Shown one piece after another: positions 1-11,895 of a DNA stretch of 51,537 nucleotides. Made by a program: the position numbers and the translations under genes. This DNA is from Saccoglossus kowalevskii (Eukaryota; Hemichordata; Enteropneusta; Harrimaniidae), in assembly GCF_000003605.2 (NCBI RefSeq), contig NW_003145720.1, positions 1-51,537 on the forward strand. The letters are read 5' to 3'. The notes under the pieces were generated by a model. It did no database searches and had not been told where the DNA came from. It worked only from the letters and a program-made list of their open reading frames with translations. Numbering within the stretch: the stretch's first letter is position 1; each line of letters begins with the position of its first letter.

Positions 1-10
1 TCATCATAAA

Positions 11-590
11 CCATATATGGTGATCTGTTTGCTCCATAGAAACTGATTCTCTAAATTATGTATGGTGATCTGTTTGCTCCATAGAAACTAATTCTCTAAA
101 CTATGTATGGTGATCTGTTTGCTTCATAGAAACTGATTCTCTAAACCATGTATGGTGATCTGTTTGCTCCATAGAAACTGATTCTCTAAACCATGTATGG
201 TGATCTGTTTGTTCCATAGAAACTGATTCTATAAACTATGTATGGTGATCTGTTTGCTCCATAGAAACTGATTCTCTATACCATGTAGGGTGATCAGTTT
301 GCTCCATAGAAACTGATTCTCTAAACCATGTATGGTGATCTGTTTGCTCCATAGAAACTGATTCTCTAAACTATGTATGGTGATCCGTTTGCTCCATAGA
401 AACTGATTCTCTAAACCATGTATGGTGATCTGTTTGCTCCATGGAAACTGATTCTCTAAACCATGTAGGTGATCTGTTTGCTCCATAGAAACTGATTCTC
501 TAAACTATGTATGGTGATCTGTTTGCTCCATAGAAACTAATACTCTAAACTATGTATGGTGATCTGTTTGCCCCATAGAAACTGATTCTC
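11..590. repeat. HOR block, first copy of the opening segment
   Basis: About 13 monomers with a distinctive order: CCATATATGG, TTATG, ACTAATTC, GCTTCATAG, GTTCCATAG, GATTCTATAAACTATG, CTATACC, GTAGGGTGATCAG, GATCCG, CCATGGAAAC, GTAGGTGATC, ACTAATACTC, GCCCCATAG. The same order recurs at 3031-3600, offset 3,020. The first seven bases of the window do not fit the monomer, which would be expected at a ragged contig start. Confidence 0.85.
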
Positions 591-794
591 TAAACCATGT
601 ATGGTGATCTGTTTGCTCCATAGAAACTGATTCTCTAAACCATGTATGGTGATCTGTTTGCTCCATAAAAACTGATTCTCTAAACCATGGATAGTGATCT
701 GTTTGCTCCATAGAAACTGATTCTCTAAACCAAGTATGGTGATCTGTTTGCTCCATAGAAACTGATTCTCTAAACCATGTATGGTGATGTGTTT

Positions 795-1484
795 GCTCCA
801 TAGAAACTGATTCTCTAAACCATGTATAGTGATCTCTTTGCTCCATAGAAACTGATTCTCTAAACCATGTATGGTGATCTGTTTGCTCCATAGAAACTAA
901 TTCTCTAATTCATGTAGAAACTGATTCTCTAAACTATGTATGGTGATCTGTTTGCTCCATAGAAACTGATTCTCTAAACCATGTATGGTGATCTGTTTGC
1001 TCCATAGAAACTGATTCTCTAAACCATATATGGTGATCTGTTTGCTCCATTGAAACTGATTCTCTAAACCATGTATGGTGATCTGTTTGCTCCATAGAAA
1101 CTGATTCTCTAAACTATGTATGGTGATCTGTTTGTTCCATAGAAACTGATTCTCTAAACCATTTATGGTGATCTGTTTGCTCCATAGAAACTGATTCTCG
1201 AAACCATGTATGGAGATCTGTTTGCTTGGGGAGAAGTTAAAATGTACAAGCATAAATTGTTCCATAGAAACTGATTCTCTAAACCATGTATGGTGATATG
1301 TTTGCTCCATAGAAACTAATTCTCTAATTCATGTAGAAACTGATTCTCTAAACTATGTATGGTGATCTGTTTGCTCCATAGAAACTGACTCTCTAAACCA
1401 TGTATGGTGATCTGTTTGCTCCATAGAAACTGATTCTCTAAACCATATATGGTGATCTGTTTGCTCCATAGAAACTGATTCTCT
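795..1484. repeat. Insert-bearing HOR module, copy A
   Basis: A block of about 690 bp holding GATCTC, two 24-bp monomers (near 907 and 1326), CCATATATGG, CCATTGAAAC, GTTCCATAG, CCATTTATGG, CTCGAAACC, the 35-bp foreign segment and GATATG. It corresponds to 34993-35682 at a constant offset of 34,198. The conceptual translation of 897-1310 is identical to that of 35095-35508. The only difference I noted is GTAGAAACTG here against GTAGAAATTG near 35531. Confidence 0.85.
1226..1260 (+). repeat. 35-bp non-monomer segment, copy 1
   Basis: Starts TTGGGGAGAAG, contains ATGTACAAGCAT and ends AAATTGT. It sits between TGTTTGC and TCCATAG, splitting a monomer at a fixed point. It bears no visible resemblance to the 45-bp unit. 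The preceding monomer carries CTCGAAACC and GGAGATCTG, and the following one GATATG. Confidence 0.95.
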
Positions 1485-1951
1485 AAATTATGTATGGTGA
1501 TCTGTTTGCTCCATAGAAACTGATTCTCTAAACTATGTATGGTGATCTGTTTGCTCCATAGAAACTGATTCTCTAAACCATGTATGGTGATCTGTTTGCT
1601 CCATAGAAACTGATTCTCTAAACCATGTATGGTGATCAGTTTGCTCCATAGAAACTGATTCTATAAACCATGTATGGTGATCTGTTTGTTCCATAGAAAC
1701 TGATTCTCTATACCATGTATGGTGATCAGTTTGCTCCATAGAAACTGATTCTCTAAACCATGTATGGTGATCTGTTTGCTCCATAGAAACTGATTCTCTA
1801 AACTATGTATGGTGATCTGTTTGCTCCATAGAAACAGATTCTCTAAACCATGTATGGTGATCTGTTTGCTCCATAGAAACTGATTCTCTAAACCATGTAT
1901 GGTGATCTGCTTGCTCCATAGAAACTGATTCTCTAAACCATGTATGGTGAT

Positions 1952-2670
1952 CTGTTGGCTCCATAAAAACTGATTCTCTAAACTATGTATGGTGATCTGT
2001 TTGCTCCATAGAAACTGATTCTCTAAACCATGTATGGTGATCTTTTTGCTCCATAGAAACTGATTCTCTAAACTATGTATGGTGATCTGTTTGCTCCATA
2101 GAAACTGATTCTCTAAACCATGTATGGTGATCTGTTTGCTCCATAGAAACTGATTCTCTAAACCATGTATGGTGATCTGTTTGCTCCATAGAAACCGATT
2201 CTCTAAACCATGTATGGTGATCTGTTTGCTCCATAGAAACTGATTCTCTAAACCATGTATGGTGATGTGTTTGCTCAATAGAAACTGATTCTCTAAACCA
2301 TGTATGGTGATCTGTTTGCTCCATAGAAACTGATTCTCTAAACCATGTATGGTGATCTGTTTGCTCCATAGAAACTGATTCTCTAAACCATGTATGTTGA
2401 TCTGTTTGCTCCATAGAAACTGATTCTCTAAACCATGTATGGTGATGTGTTTGCTCCATAGAAACTGATTCTCTAAACCATGTATGGTGATCTGTTTGCT
2501 CCATAGAAACTGATTCTCTAAACCATGTATTGTGATCTGTTTGCTCCATAGAAACTGATTCTCTAAACCATGTAGGTGATCTGTTGGCTCCATAAAAACT
2601 GATTCTCTAAACTATGTATGGTGATCTGTTTGCTCCATAGAAACTGATTCTCTAAACCATGTATGGTGAT
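1952..2670. repeat. 629-bp HOR (14 monomers), left-hand copy
   Basis: Starts at the variant CTGTTGGCTCC and returns to it at 2581, a period of 629 bp (13 x 45 + 44). It includes GATCTTTTTG, AAACCG, GATGTGTTTGCTCAATAG, GTATGTTGATC and GTATTGTGATC. The same series appears at 25936-26650, offset 23,984. The only mismatch I saw is CCATAG here against CCATCG near 26444. Two blocks 24 kb apart that are this similar imply a recent copy event. Confidence 0.88.
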
Positions 2671-2813
2671 CTTTTTGCTCCATAGAAACTGATTCTCTAA
2701 ACTATGTATGGTGATCTGTTTGTTCCATAGAAACTGATTCTCTAAACCATTTATGGTGATCTGTTTGCTCCATAGAAACTGATTCTCGAAACCATGTATG
2801 GAGATCTGTTTGC

Positions 2814-2848
2814 TTGGGGAGAAGTTAAAATGTACAAGCATAAATTGT
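2814..2848 (+). repeat. 35-bp non-monomer segment, copy 2
   Basis: Same segment and flanks as at 1226-1260. Here the upstream HOR context is shorter: the module joins directly from the 629-bp HOR (near 2700) into the GTTCCATAG and CCATTTATGG monomers. Confidence 0.95.
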
Positions 2849-3030
2849 TCCATAGAAACTGATTCTCTAAACCATGTATGGTGATATGTTTGCTCCATAG
2901 AAACTAATTCTCTAATTCATGTAGAAACTGATTCTCTAAACTATGTATGGTGATCTGTTTGCTCCATAGAAACTGATTCTCTAAACCATGTATGGTGATC
3001 TGTTTGCTCCATAGAAACTGATTCTCTAAA

Positions 3031-3600
3031 CCATATATGGTGATCTGTTTGCTCCATAGAAACTGATTCTCTAAATTATGTATGGTGATCTGTTTGCTCC
3101 ATAGAAACTAATTCTCTAAACTATGTATGGTGATCTGTTTGCTTCATAGAAACTGATTCTCTAAACCATGTATGGTGATCTGTTTGCTCCATAGAAACTG
3201 ATTCTCTAAACCATGTATGGTGATCTGTTTGTTCCATAGAAACTGATTCTATAAACTATGTATGGTGATCTGTTTGCTCCATAGAAACTGATTCTCTATA
3301 CCATGTAGGGTGATCAGTTTGCTCCATAGAAACTGATTCTCTAAACCATGTATGGTGATCTGTTTGCTCCATAGAAACTGATTCTCTAAACTATGTATGG
3401 TGATCCGTTTGCTCCATAGAAACTGATTCTCTAAACCATGTATGGTGATCTGTTTGCTCCATGGAAACTGATTCTCTAAACCATGTAGTGATCTGTTTGC
3501 TCCATAGAAACTGATTCTCTAAACTATGTATGGTGATCTGTTTGCTCCATAGAAACTAATACTCTAAACTATGTATGGTGATCTGTTTGCCCCATAGAAC
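3031..3600. repeat. HOR block, second copy of the opening segment
   Basis: Matches 11-590 variant for variant at offset 3,020. One base is lost in the GTAGGTGATC monomer, which reads GTAGTGATC near 3487. The match degrades after about 3590, in a patch of single-base deletions. Confidence 0.85.
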
Positions 3601-3660
3601 TGATTCTCTAACCATGTATGGTGATCTGTTTGCTCATAAAAACTGATTCTCTAACCATGT
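3590..3660. other. Cluster of homopolymer deletions at a HOR switch
   Basis: Within about 65 bp there are four or five one-base losses in short runs: TAGAAC for TAGAAAC, CTAACC for CTAAACC (twice) and GCTCATAA for GCTCCATA. The homologous stretch at 571-660 has none of these. Immediately after, the order of variant monomers changes to another HOR. This looks like low-accuracy read sequence at an assembly join rather than biological variation. Confidence 0.6.
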
Positions 3661-4439
3661 ATGGTGATCTGTTTGCTCCATAGAAACTGATTCTCTAAAC
3701 CATGTATGGTGATCTGTTTGCTCCATAGAAACTGATTCTCTAAACTATGTATGGTGATCTGTTTGCTCCATAGAAACAGATTCTCTAAACCATGTATGGT
3801 GATCTGTTTGCTCTATAGAAACTGAGTCTCTAAACCATGTATGGTGATCTGCTTGCTCCATAGAAACTGATTCTCTAAACCATGTATGGTGATCAGTTTG
3901 CTCCATAGAAACTGATTCTATAAACCATGTATGGTGATCTGTTTGTTCCATAAAAACTGATTCTCTAAACTATGTATGGTGATCTGTTTGCTCCATAGAA
4001 ACTCATTCTCTAAACCATGTATGGTGATCTGTTTGCTCCATAGAAACTGATTCTCTAAATTATGTATGGTGATCTGTTTGCTCCATAGAAACTGATTCTC
4101 TAAACTATGTATGGTGATCTGTTTGCTCCATAGAAACTGATTCTCTAAACCATGTATAGTGATCTGTTTGCTCCATAGAAACTGATTCTCTAAACCATGT
4201 ATGGTGATCTGTTTGCTCCATAGAAACTGATTCTCTAATTCATCTGTTTGCTCCATAGAAACTGATTCTCTAAACCATGTATGGTGATCTGTTTGCTCCA
4301 TAGAAACTGATTCTCTAATTCATGTATGGTGATGTGTTTGCTCCATAGAAACTAATTCTCTAAACCATGTATGGTGATGTGTTTGCTCCATAGAAACTGA
4401 TTCTCTAAACCATGTATGGTGATCTGTTTGCTCCATAGA

Positions 4440-5302
4440 AACTGATTCTCTAATTCATCTGTTTGCTCCATAGAAACTGATTCTCTAAACCATGTATGGT
4501 GATCTGTTTGCTCCATAGAAACTGATTCTCTAATTCATGTATGGTGATCTGTTTGATCCATAGAAACTGATTCTCTAAACCATGTATGGTGATCTGTTTG
4601 CTCCATAGAAACTGATTCTCTAAACTATGTATGGTGATCTGTTTGCTCCATAGAAACTCATTCTCTAAACCATGTATGGTGATCTGTTTTCTCCATAGAA
4701 ACTGATTCTCTAAACCATGTATGGTGATCTGTTTGCTCCATAGAAACTGATTCTCTAAATTATGTATGGTGATCTGTTTGCTCCATAGAAACTGATTCTC
4801 TAAACTATGTATGGTGATCTGTTTGCTCCATAGAAACTGATTCTCTAAACCATGTATGGTGATCTGTTTGCTCCATAGAAACTGATTCTCTAAACCATGT
4901 ATGGTGATCTGTTTGCTCCATAGAAACTCATTCTCTAAACCATGTATGGTGATCTGTTTTCTCCATAGAAACTGATTCTCTAAACCATGTATGGTGATCT
5001 GTTTGCTCCATAGAAACTGATTCTCTAAATTATGTATGGTGATCTGTTTGCTCCATAGAAACTGATTCTCTAAACTATGTATGGTGATCTGTTTGCTCCA
5101 TAGAAACTGATTCTCTAAACCATGTATAGTGATCTGTTTGCTCCATAGAAACTGATTCTCTAAACCATGTATGGTGATCTGTTTGCTCCATAGAAACTGA
5201 TTCTCTAATTCATCTGTTTGCTCCATAGAAACTGATTCTCTAAACCATGTATGGTGATCTGTTTGCTCCATAGAAACTGATTCTCTAATTCATGTATGGT
5301 GA
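4440..5302. repeat. HOR block with 35-bp monomers, duplicated at 15059-15921
   Basis: Holds the 10-bp-deletion monomers (AATTCATCTG near 4452 and 5207) and the variants GTTTGATCC, ACTCATTC, GTTTTCTCC and TTATG. Its conceptual minus-strand translation over 4450-5271 is identical, residue for residue, to that of 15069-15890 (offset 10,619). The blocks diverge just beyond, where GATGTG here faces GATCTG near 15922. Confidence 0.88.
4656..5195. repeat. Tandem pair of 270-bp HORs (6 monomers)
   Basis: The variant ACTCATTC recurs exactly 270 bp apart, followed each time by GTTTTCTCC, CCATG, TTATG, CTATG and CCATG monomers. The second copy has GTATAGTGATC where the first has GTATGGTGATC. Confidence 0.8.
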
Positions 5303-5419
5303 TGTGTTTGCTCCATAGAAACTAATTCTCTAAACCATGTATGGTGATGTGTTTGCTCCATAGAAACTGATTCTCTAAACCATGTATGGTGATCTGTTTG
5401 CTCCATAGAAACTGATTCT

Positions 5420-5719
5420 CTAAACCATGTAGTTGATCCGTTTGCTCCATAGAAACTGATTCTCTAAACCATGTTTGGTAATCTGTTTGCTCCATAGAAA
5501 CTGATTCTCTAAACTATGTATGGTGATCTGTTTGCTCCATAGAAACTGATTCTCTAAACCATGTATGGTGATCTGTTTGCTCCATAGAAACTGATTCTCT
5601 AAACTATGTATGGTGATCCGTTTGCTCCATAGAAACTGATTCTCTAAACCATGTATGGTGATCTGTTTGCTCCATGGAAACTGATTCTCTAAACCATGTA
5701 GGTGATCTGTTTGCTCCAT
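5420..5719. repeat. 300-bp recurrent core segment
   Basis: Bounded by the two 44-bp monomers, GTAGTTGATCCG on the left and GTAGGTGATC on the right. The conceptual translation of this stretch is identical at 13606-13905, 33630-33929, 36176-36475, 36984-37283 and 37657-37956, and differs by one residue at 32282-32581. It is the most conserved unit in the window. Confidence 0.85.
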
Positions 5720-6352
5720 AGAAACTGATTCTCTAAACTATGTATGGTGATCTGTTTGCTCCATAGAAACTAATTCTCTAAACTATGTATGGTGATCTGT
5801 TTGCTCCATAGAAACTGATTCTCTAAACTATGTATGGTGATCTGTTTGCTCCATAGAAACTGATTCTCTACACCATGTATGGTGATCTGTTTGCTCCATA
5901 AAAACTGATTCTCTAAACTATGTATGGTGATCCGTTTGCTCCATAAAACTGATTCTCTAAACCATGTATGGTGATCTGTTTGCTCCATGGAAACTGATTC
6001 TCTAAACCATGTATGGTGATCTGTTTGCTCCATAGAAACTGATTCTCTAAACCATGTATGGTGATCTGTTTGCTCCATAGAAACTGATTCTCTAAACTAT
6101 GTATGGTGATCTGTTTGCTCCATAGAAACTGATTCTCTAAACTATGTATGGTGATCCGTTTGCTCCATAGAAACTGATTCTCTAAACCATGTATGGTGAT
6201 CTGTTTGCTCCATGGAAACTGATTCTCTAAACCATGTAGGTGATCTGTTTGCTCCATAGAAACTGATTCTCTAAACTATGTATGGTGATCTGTTTGCTCC
6301 ATAGAAACTAATTCTCTAAACTATGTATGGTGATCTGTTTGCTCCATAGAAA

Positions 6353-7205
6353 CTGATTCTATAAACCATGTATGGTGATCTGTTTGTTCCATAGAAACTG
6401 ATTCTCTATACCATGTATGGTGATCAGTTTGCTCCATAGAAACTGATTCTCTAAACCATGTATGGTGATCTGTTTGCTCCATAGAAACTGATTCTCTAAA
6501 CTATGTATGGTGATCTGTTTGCTCCATAGAAACAGATTCTCTAAACCATGTATGGTGATCTGTTTGCTCCATAGAAACTGATTCTCTAAACCATGTATGG
6601 TGATCTGCTTGCTCCATAGAAACTGATTCTCTAAACCATGTATGGTGATCTGTTTGCTCCATAGAAACTGATTCTCTAAACTATGTATGGTGATCTGTTT
6701 GCTCCATAGAAACTGATTCTCTAAACCATGTATGGTGATTTGTTTGCTCCATAGAAACTGATTCTCTAAACCATGTAGTTGATCCGTTTGCTCCATAGAA
6801 ACTGATTCTCTAAACCATGTTTGGTAATCTGTTTGCTCCATAGAAACTGATTCTCTAAACTATGTATGGTGATCTGTTTGCTCCATAGAAACTGATTCTC
6901 TAAACCATGTATGGTGATCTGTTTGCTCCATAGAAACTGATTCTCTAAACTATGTATGGTGATCCGTTTGCTCCATAGAAACTGATTCTCTAAACTATGT
7001 ATGGTGATCCGTTTGCTCCATAGAAACTGATTCTCTAAACCATGTATGGTGATCTGTTTGCTCCATGGAAACTGATTCTCTAAACCATGTAGGTGATCTG
7101 TTTGCTCCATAGAAACTGATTCTCTAAACTATGTATGGTGATCTGTTTGCTCCATAGAAACTAATTCTCTAAACTATGTATGGTGATCTGTTTGCTCCAT
7201 AGAAA
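6353..7205. repeat. 853-bp HOR (19 monomers)
   Basis: Starts at the GATTCTATAAACC variant and runs to its next occurrence at 7206. It equals the 808-bp HOR plus one extra 45-bp monomer: the GATCCG/CTATG monomer near 6990 is doubled. Order: GTTCCATAG, CTATACC, GATCAG, CTATG, AAACAGATTC, GATCTGCTTG, GATTTG, GTAGTTGATCCG, CATGTTTGG, GATCCG, CCATGGAAAC, GTAGGTGATC, ACTAATTC. Confidence 0.82.
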
Positions 7206-7621
7206 CTGATTCTATAAACCATGTATGGTGATCTGTTTGTTCCATAGAAACTGATTCTCTATACCATGTATGGTGATCAGTTTGCTCCATAGAAACTGAT
7301 TCTCTAAACCACGTATGGTGATCTGTTTGCTCCATAGAAACTGATTCTCTAAACTATGTATGGTGATCTGTTTGCTCCATAGAAACAGATTCTCTAAACC
7401 ATGTATGGTGATCTGTTTGCTCCATAGAAACTGATTCTCTACACCATGTATGGTGATCTGCTTGCTCCATAGAAACTGATTCTCTAAACCATGTATGGTG
7501 ATCTGTTTGCTCCATAGAAACTGATTCTCTAAACTATGTATGGTGATCCGTTTGCTCCATGGAAACTGATTCTCTAAACCAAGTATGGTGATCTGTTTGC
7601 TCCATAGAAACTGATTCTCTA

Positions 7622-8290
7622 ATTCATGTATGGTGATCTGTTTGATCCATAGAAACTGATTCTCTAAACCATGTATGGTGATCTGTTTGCTCCATATAAA
7701 CTGATTCTCTAAACTATGTATGGTGATCTGTTTGCTCCATAGAAACTCATTCTCTAAAACCATGTATGGTGATCTGTTTTCTCCATAGAAACTGATTCTC
7801 TAAACCATGTATGGTGATCTGTTTGCTCCATAGAAACTGATTCTCTAAATTATGTATGGTGATCTGTTTGCTCCATAGAAACTGATTCTCTAAACTATGT
7901 ATGGTGATCTGTTTGCTCCATAGAAACTGATTCTCTAAACCATGTATGGTGATCTGTTTGCTCCATAGAAACTGATTCTCTAAACCATGTATGGTGATCT
8001 GTTTGCTCCATAGAAACTCACTCTCTAAACCATGCATGGTGATTTGTTTGCTCCATAGAAACTGATTCTCTAAACCATGTAGTTGATCCGTTTGCTCCAT
8101 AGAAACTGATTCTCTAAACCATGTTTGGTGATCTGTTTGCTCCATAGAAACTGATTCTCTAAACTATGTATGGTGATCTGTTTGATCCATAGAAACTGAT
8201 TCTCTAAACCATGTATGGTGATCTGTTTGCTCCATAGAAACTGATTCTCTAAACTATGTATGGTGATCCGTTTGCTCCATGAAAACTGAT
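7622..8290. repeat. HOR block shared with 11177-11845
   Basis: Begins at AATTCATG followed by GTTTGATCC and continues through ACTCATTC, GTTTTCTCC, TTATG, CATGCATGG, GATTTG and GTAGTTGATCCG. The same order recurs 3,555 bp downstream. An extra A near 7759 (CTAAAACC) and a lost monomer part (CCATGAAAAC near 8279) mark this copy. Confidence 0.7.
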
Positions 8291-9869
8291 TCTCTAAACC
8301 ATGTAGGTGATCTGTTTGCTCCATAGAAACTGATTCTCTAAACTATGTATGGTGATCTGTTTGCTCCATAGAAACTAATTCTCTAAACTATGTATGGTGA
8401 TCTGTTTGCTCCATAGAAACTGATTCTATAAACCATGTATGGTGATCTGTTTGTTCCATAGAAACTGATTCTCTATACCATGTATGGTGATCAGTTTGCT
8501 CCATAGAAACTGATTCTCTAAACCACGTATGGTGATCTGTTTGCTCCATAGAAACTGATTCTCTAAACTATGTATGGTGATCTGTTTGCTCCATAGAAAC
8601 AGATTCTCTAAACCATGTATGGTGATCTGTTTGCTCCATAGAAACTGATTCTCTACACCATGTATGGTGATCTGCTTGCTCCATAGAAACTGATTCTCTA
8701 AACCATGTATGGTGATCTGTTTGCTCCATAGAAACTGATTCTCTAAACTATGTATGGTGATCTGTTTGCTCCATAGAAACTGATTCTCTAAACCATGTAT
8801 GGTGATTTGTTTGCTCCATAGAAACTGATTCTCTAAACCATGTAGTTGATCCGTTTGCTCCATAGAAACTGATTCTCTAAACCATGTTTGGTAATCTGTT
8901 TGCTCCATAGAAACTGATTCTCTAAACTATGTATGGTGATCTGTTTGCTCCATAGAAACTGATTCTCTAAACTATGTATGGTGATCTGTTTGCTCCATGG
9001 AAACTGATTCTCTAAACCATGTAGGTGATCTGTTTGCTCCATAGAAACTGATTCTCTAAACTATGTATGGTGATCTGTTTGCTCCATAGAAACTAATTCT
9101 CTAAACTATGTATGGTGATCTGTTTGCTCCATAGAAACTGATTCTCTAAACAATGTATGGTGATCTGTTTGCTCCATAGAAACTGATTCTCTAAACTATG
9201 TATGGTGATCTGTTTGCTCCATAGAAACAGATTCTCTAAACCATGTATGGTGATCTGTTTGCTCCATAGAAACTGATTCTCTAAACCATGTATGGTGATC
9301 TGCTTGCTCCATAGAAACTGATTCTCTAAACCATGAATGGTGATTTGTTTGCTCCATAGAAACTGATTCTCTAAACTATGTATGGTGATCTGTTTGCTCC
9401 ATAGAAACTGATTCTCTAAACCATGTATGGTGATTTGTTTGCTCCATAGAAACTGATTCTGTAAACTATGTAGTTGATCCGTTTGCTCCATAGAAACTGA
9501 TTCTCTAAACCATGTTTGGTGATCTGTTTGCTCCATAGAAACTGATTCTCTAAACTATGTATGGTGATCTGTTTGCTCCATAGAAACTGATTCTCTAAAC
9601 CATGTATGGTGATATGTTTGCTCCATAGAAACTGATTCTCTAAACTACGTATGGTGATCCGTTTGCTCCAAAGAAACTGATTCTCTAAACCATGTATGTT
9701 GATCTGTTTGCTCCATAGAAACTGATTCTCTAAACCATGTAAGTGATCTGTTTGCTTCATAGAAACGGATTCTCTAAACAATGTATGGTGATCTGTTTGC
9801 TCCATAGAAAACTGATTCTCTAAACTATGTATGGTGATCTGTTTGCTCCATAGAAACAGATTCTCTAAA

Positions 9870-10755
9870 CCCATGTATGGTGATCTGTTTGCTCTATAGA
9901 AACTGAGTCTCTAAACCATGTATGGTGATCTGCTTGCTCCATAGAAACTGATTCTCTAAACCATGAATGGTGATCTGTTTGCTCCATAGAAACTGATTCT
10001 CTAAACCATGTAGGTGATCTGTTTGCTCCATAGAAACTGATTCTCTAAACTATGTATGGTGATCTGTTTGCTCCATAGAAACTAATTCTCTAAACCATGT
10101 ATGGTGATGTGTTTGCTCCATAGAAACTGATTCTCTAAACCATGTATGGTGATCTGTTTGCTCCATAGGAACTGATTCTCTAAACCATGTATAGTGATCT
10201 GTTTGCTCCATAGAAACTGATTCTCTAAACCATGTATGGTGATCTGTTTGCTCCATAGAAACTGATTCTCTAATTCATCTGTTTGCTCCATAGAAACTGA
10301 TTCTCTAAACCATGTATGGTGATCTGTTTGCTCCATAGAAACCGATTCTCTAAACCATGTATGGTGATCTGTTTGCTCCATAGAAACTGATTCTCTAAAC
10401 TATGTATGGTGATCTGTTTGTTCCATAGAAACTGATTCTCTAAACCATTTATGGTGATCTGTTTGCTCCATAGAAACTGATTCTCGAAACCATGTATGGA
10501 GATCTGTTTGCTTGGGGAGAAGTTAAAATGTACAAGCATAAATTGTTCCATAGAAACTGATTCTCTAAACCATGTATGGTGATATGTTTGCTCCATAGAA
10601 ACTAATTCTCTAATTCATGTAGAAACTGATTCTCTAAACTATGTATGGTGATCTGTTTGCTCCATAGAAACTGACTCTCTAAACCATGTATGGTGATCTG
10701 TTTGCTCCATAGAAACTGATTCTCTAAACCATATATGGTGATCTGTTTGCTCCAT
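9870..10755. repeat. Insert-bearing HOR, shared with 39360-40245
   Basis: Carries GCTCTATAG, GAGTCTC, GATCTGCTTG, CATGAATGG, GTAGGTGATC, GATGTG, a 35-bp monomer, AAACCG, GTTCCATAG, CCATTTATGG and the foreign segment. The offset to 39360-40245 is 29,489. Differences seen: an extra C near 9870, CCATAGGAAC near 10168, and GACTCTC near 10675. Confidence 0.8.
10512..10546 (+). repeat. 35-bp non-monomer segment, copy 3
   Basis: Same sequence, junctions and GGAGATCTG flank as copy 1. The upstream module differs: it follows the GATGTG and AAACCG monomers instead of CCATTGAAAC. Confidence 0.95.
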
Positions 10756-11176
10756 AGAAACTGATTCTCTAAACTATGTATGGTGATCTGTTTGCTCCAT
10801 AGAAACTCATTCTCTAAACCATGTATGGTGATCTGTTTTCTCCATAGAAACTGATTCTCTAAACCATGTATGGTGATCTGTTTGCTCCATAGAAACTGAT
10901 TCTCTAAACTATGTATGGTGATCTGTTTGCTCCATAGAAACTAATTCTCTAAACTATGTATGGTGATCTGTTTGCTCCATAGAAACTGATTCTCTAAACC
11001 ATGTATGGTGATCTGTTTGCTCCATAGAAACTGATTCTCTAAACCATGTATGGTGATCTGTTTGCTCCATAGAAACTGATTCTCTAAACCATGTATAGTG
11101 ATCTGTTTGCTCCATAGAAACTGATTCTCTAAACCAAGTATGGTGATCTGTTTGCTCCATAGAAACTGATTCTCTA

Positions 11177-11895
11177 ATTCATGTATGGTGATCTGTTTGA
11201 TCCATAGAAACTGATTCTCTAAACCATGTATGGTGATCTGTTTGCTCCATAGAAACTGATTCTCTAAACTATGTATGGTGATCTGTTTGCTCCATAGAAA
11301 CTCATTCTCTAAACCATGTATGGTGATCTGTTTTCTCCATAGAAACTGATTCTCTAAACCATGTATGGTGATCTGTTTGCTCCATAGAAACTGATTCTCT
11401 AAATTATGTATGGTGATCTGTTTGCTCCATAGAAACTGATTCTCTAAACTATGTATGGTGATCTGTTTGCTCCATAGAAACTGATTCTCTAAACCATGTA
11501 TGGTGATCTGTTTGCTCCATAGAAACTGATTCTCTAAACCATGTATGGTGATCTGTTTGCTCCATAGAAACTCATTCTCTAAACCATGCATGGTGATTTG
11601 TTTGCTCCATAGAAACTGATTCTCTAAACCATGTAGTTGATCCGTTTGCTCCATAGAAACTGATTCTCTAAACCATGTTTGGTGATCTGTTTGCTCCATA
11701 GAAACTGATTCTCTAAACTATGTATGGTGATCTGTTTGATCCATAGAAACTGATTCTCTAAACCATGTATGGTGATCTGTTTGCTCCATAGAAACTGATT
11801 CTCTAAACTATGTATGGTGATCCGTTTGCTCCATGGAAACTGATTCTCTAAACCAAGTATGGTGATCTGTTTGCTCCATAGAAACTGATTCTCTA
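11177..11895. repeat. 719-bp HOR unit
   Basis: AATTCATG with GTTTGATCC appears at 11177 and again at 11896, a period of 719 bp (15 x 45 + 44). The second copy follows the same order until about 12310, where it passes into a 270-bp HOR instead of CATGCATGG. Confidence 0.75.

Noticed and set aside
1-10. Window start (TCATCATAAA) as the true array edge with unique flank
   Set aside because: Only about seven bases differ from the expected monomer; too little to tell a real boundary from a ragged contig end.
1226-1260. 35-bp segment as a small transposon or attachment site
   Set aside because: No terminal inverted repeat or target-site duplication is seen, and all copies share one position and context, so it moves only with its HOR.
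897-1310. 137-codon frame carrying a non-repeat stretch (from the 35-bp segment), as a real small protein
   Set aside because: The non-repeat residues come from translating the foreign segment, which merely shifts the frame. No start context, signal peptide or domain is visible.
1661-2593. A 310-codon minus-strand open frame, as a repeat-protein gene
   Set aside because: It is only the 15-residue translation of the satellite. It has no unique N- or C-terminal domain, starts inside an ordinary monomer, ends through a variant monomer, and a second frame is open over the same bases.
4450-5271. 273-codon minus-strand frame, identical at 15069-15890, as a duplicated gene
   Set aside because: Identity reflects DNA block duplication. 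The frame crosses a 10-bp-deletion monomer that switches it between the two repeat translations, which a conserved protein would not tolerate.
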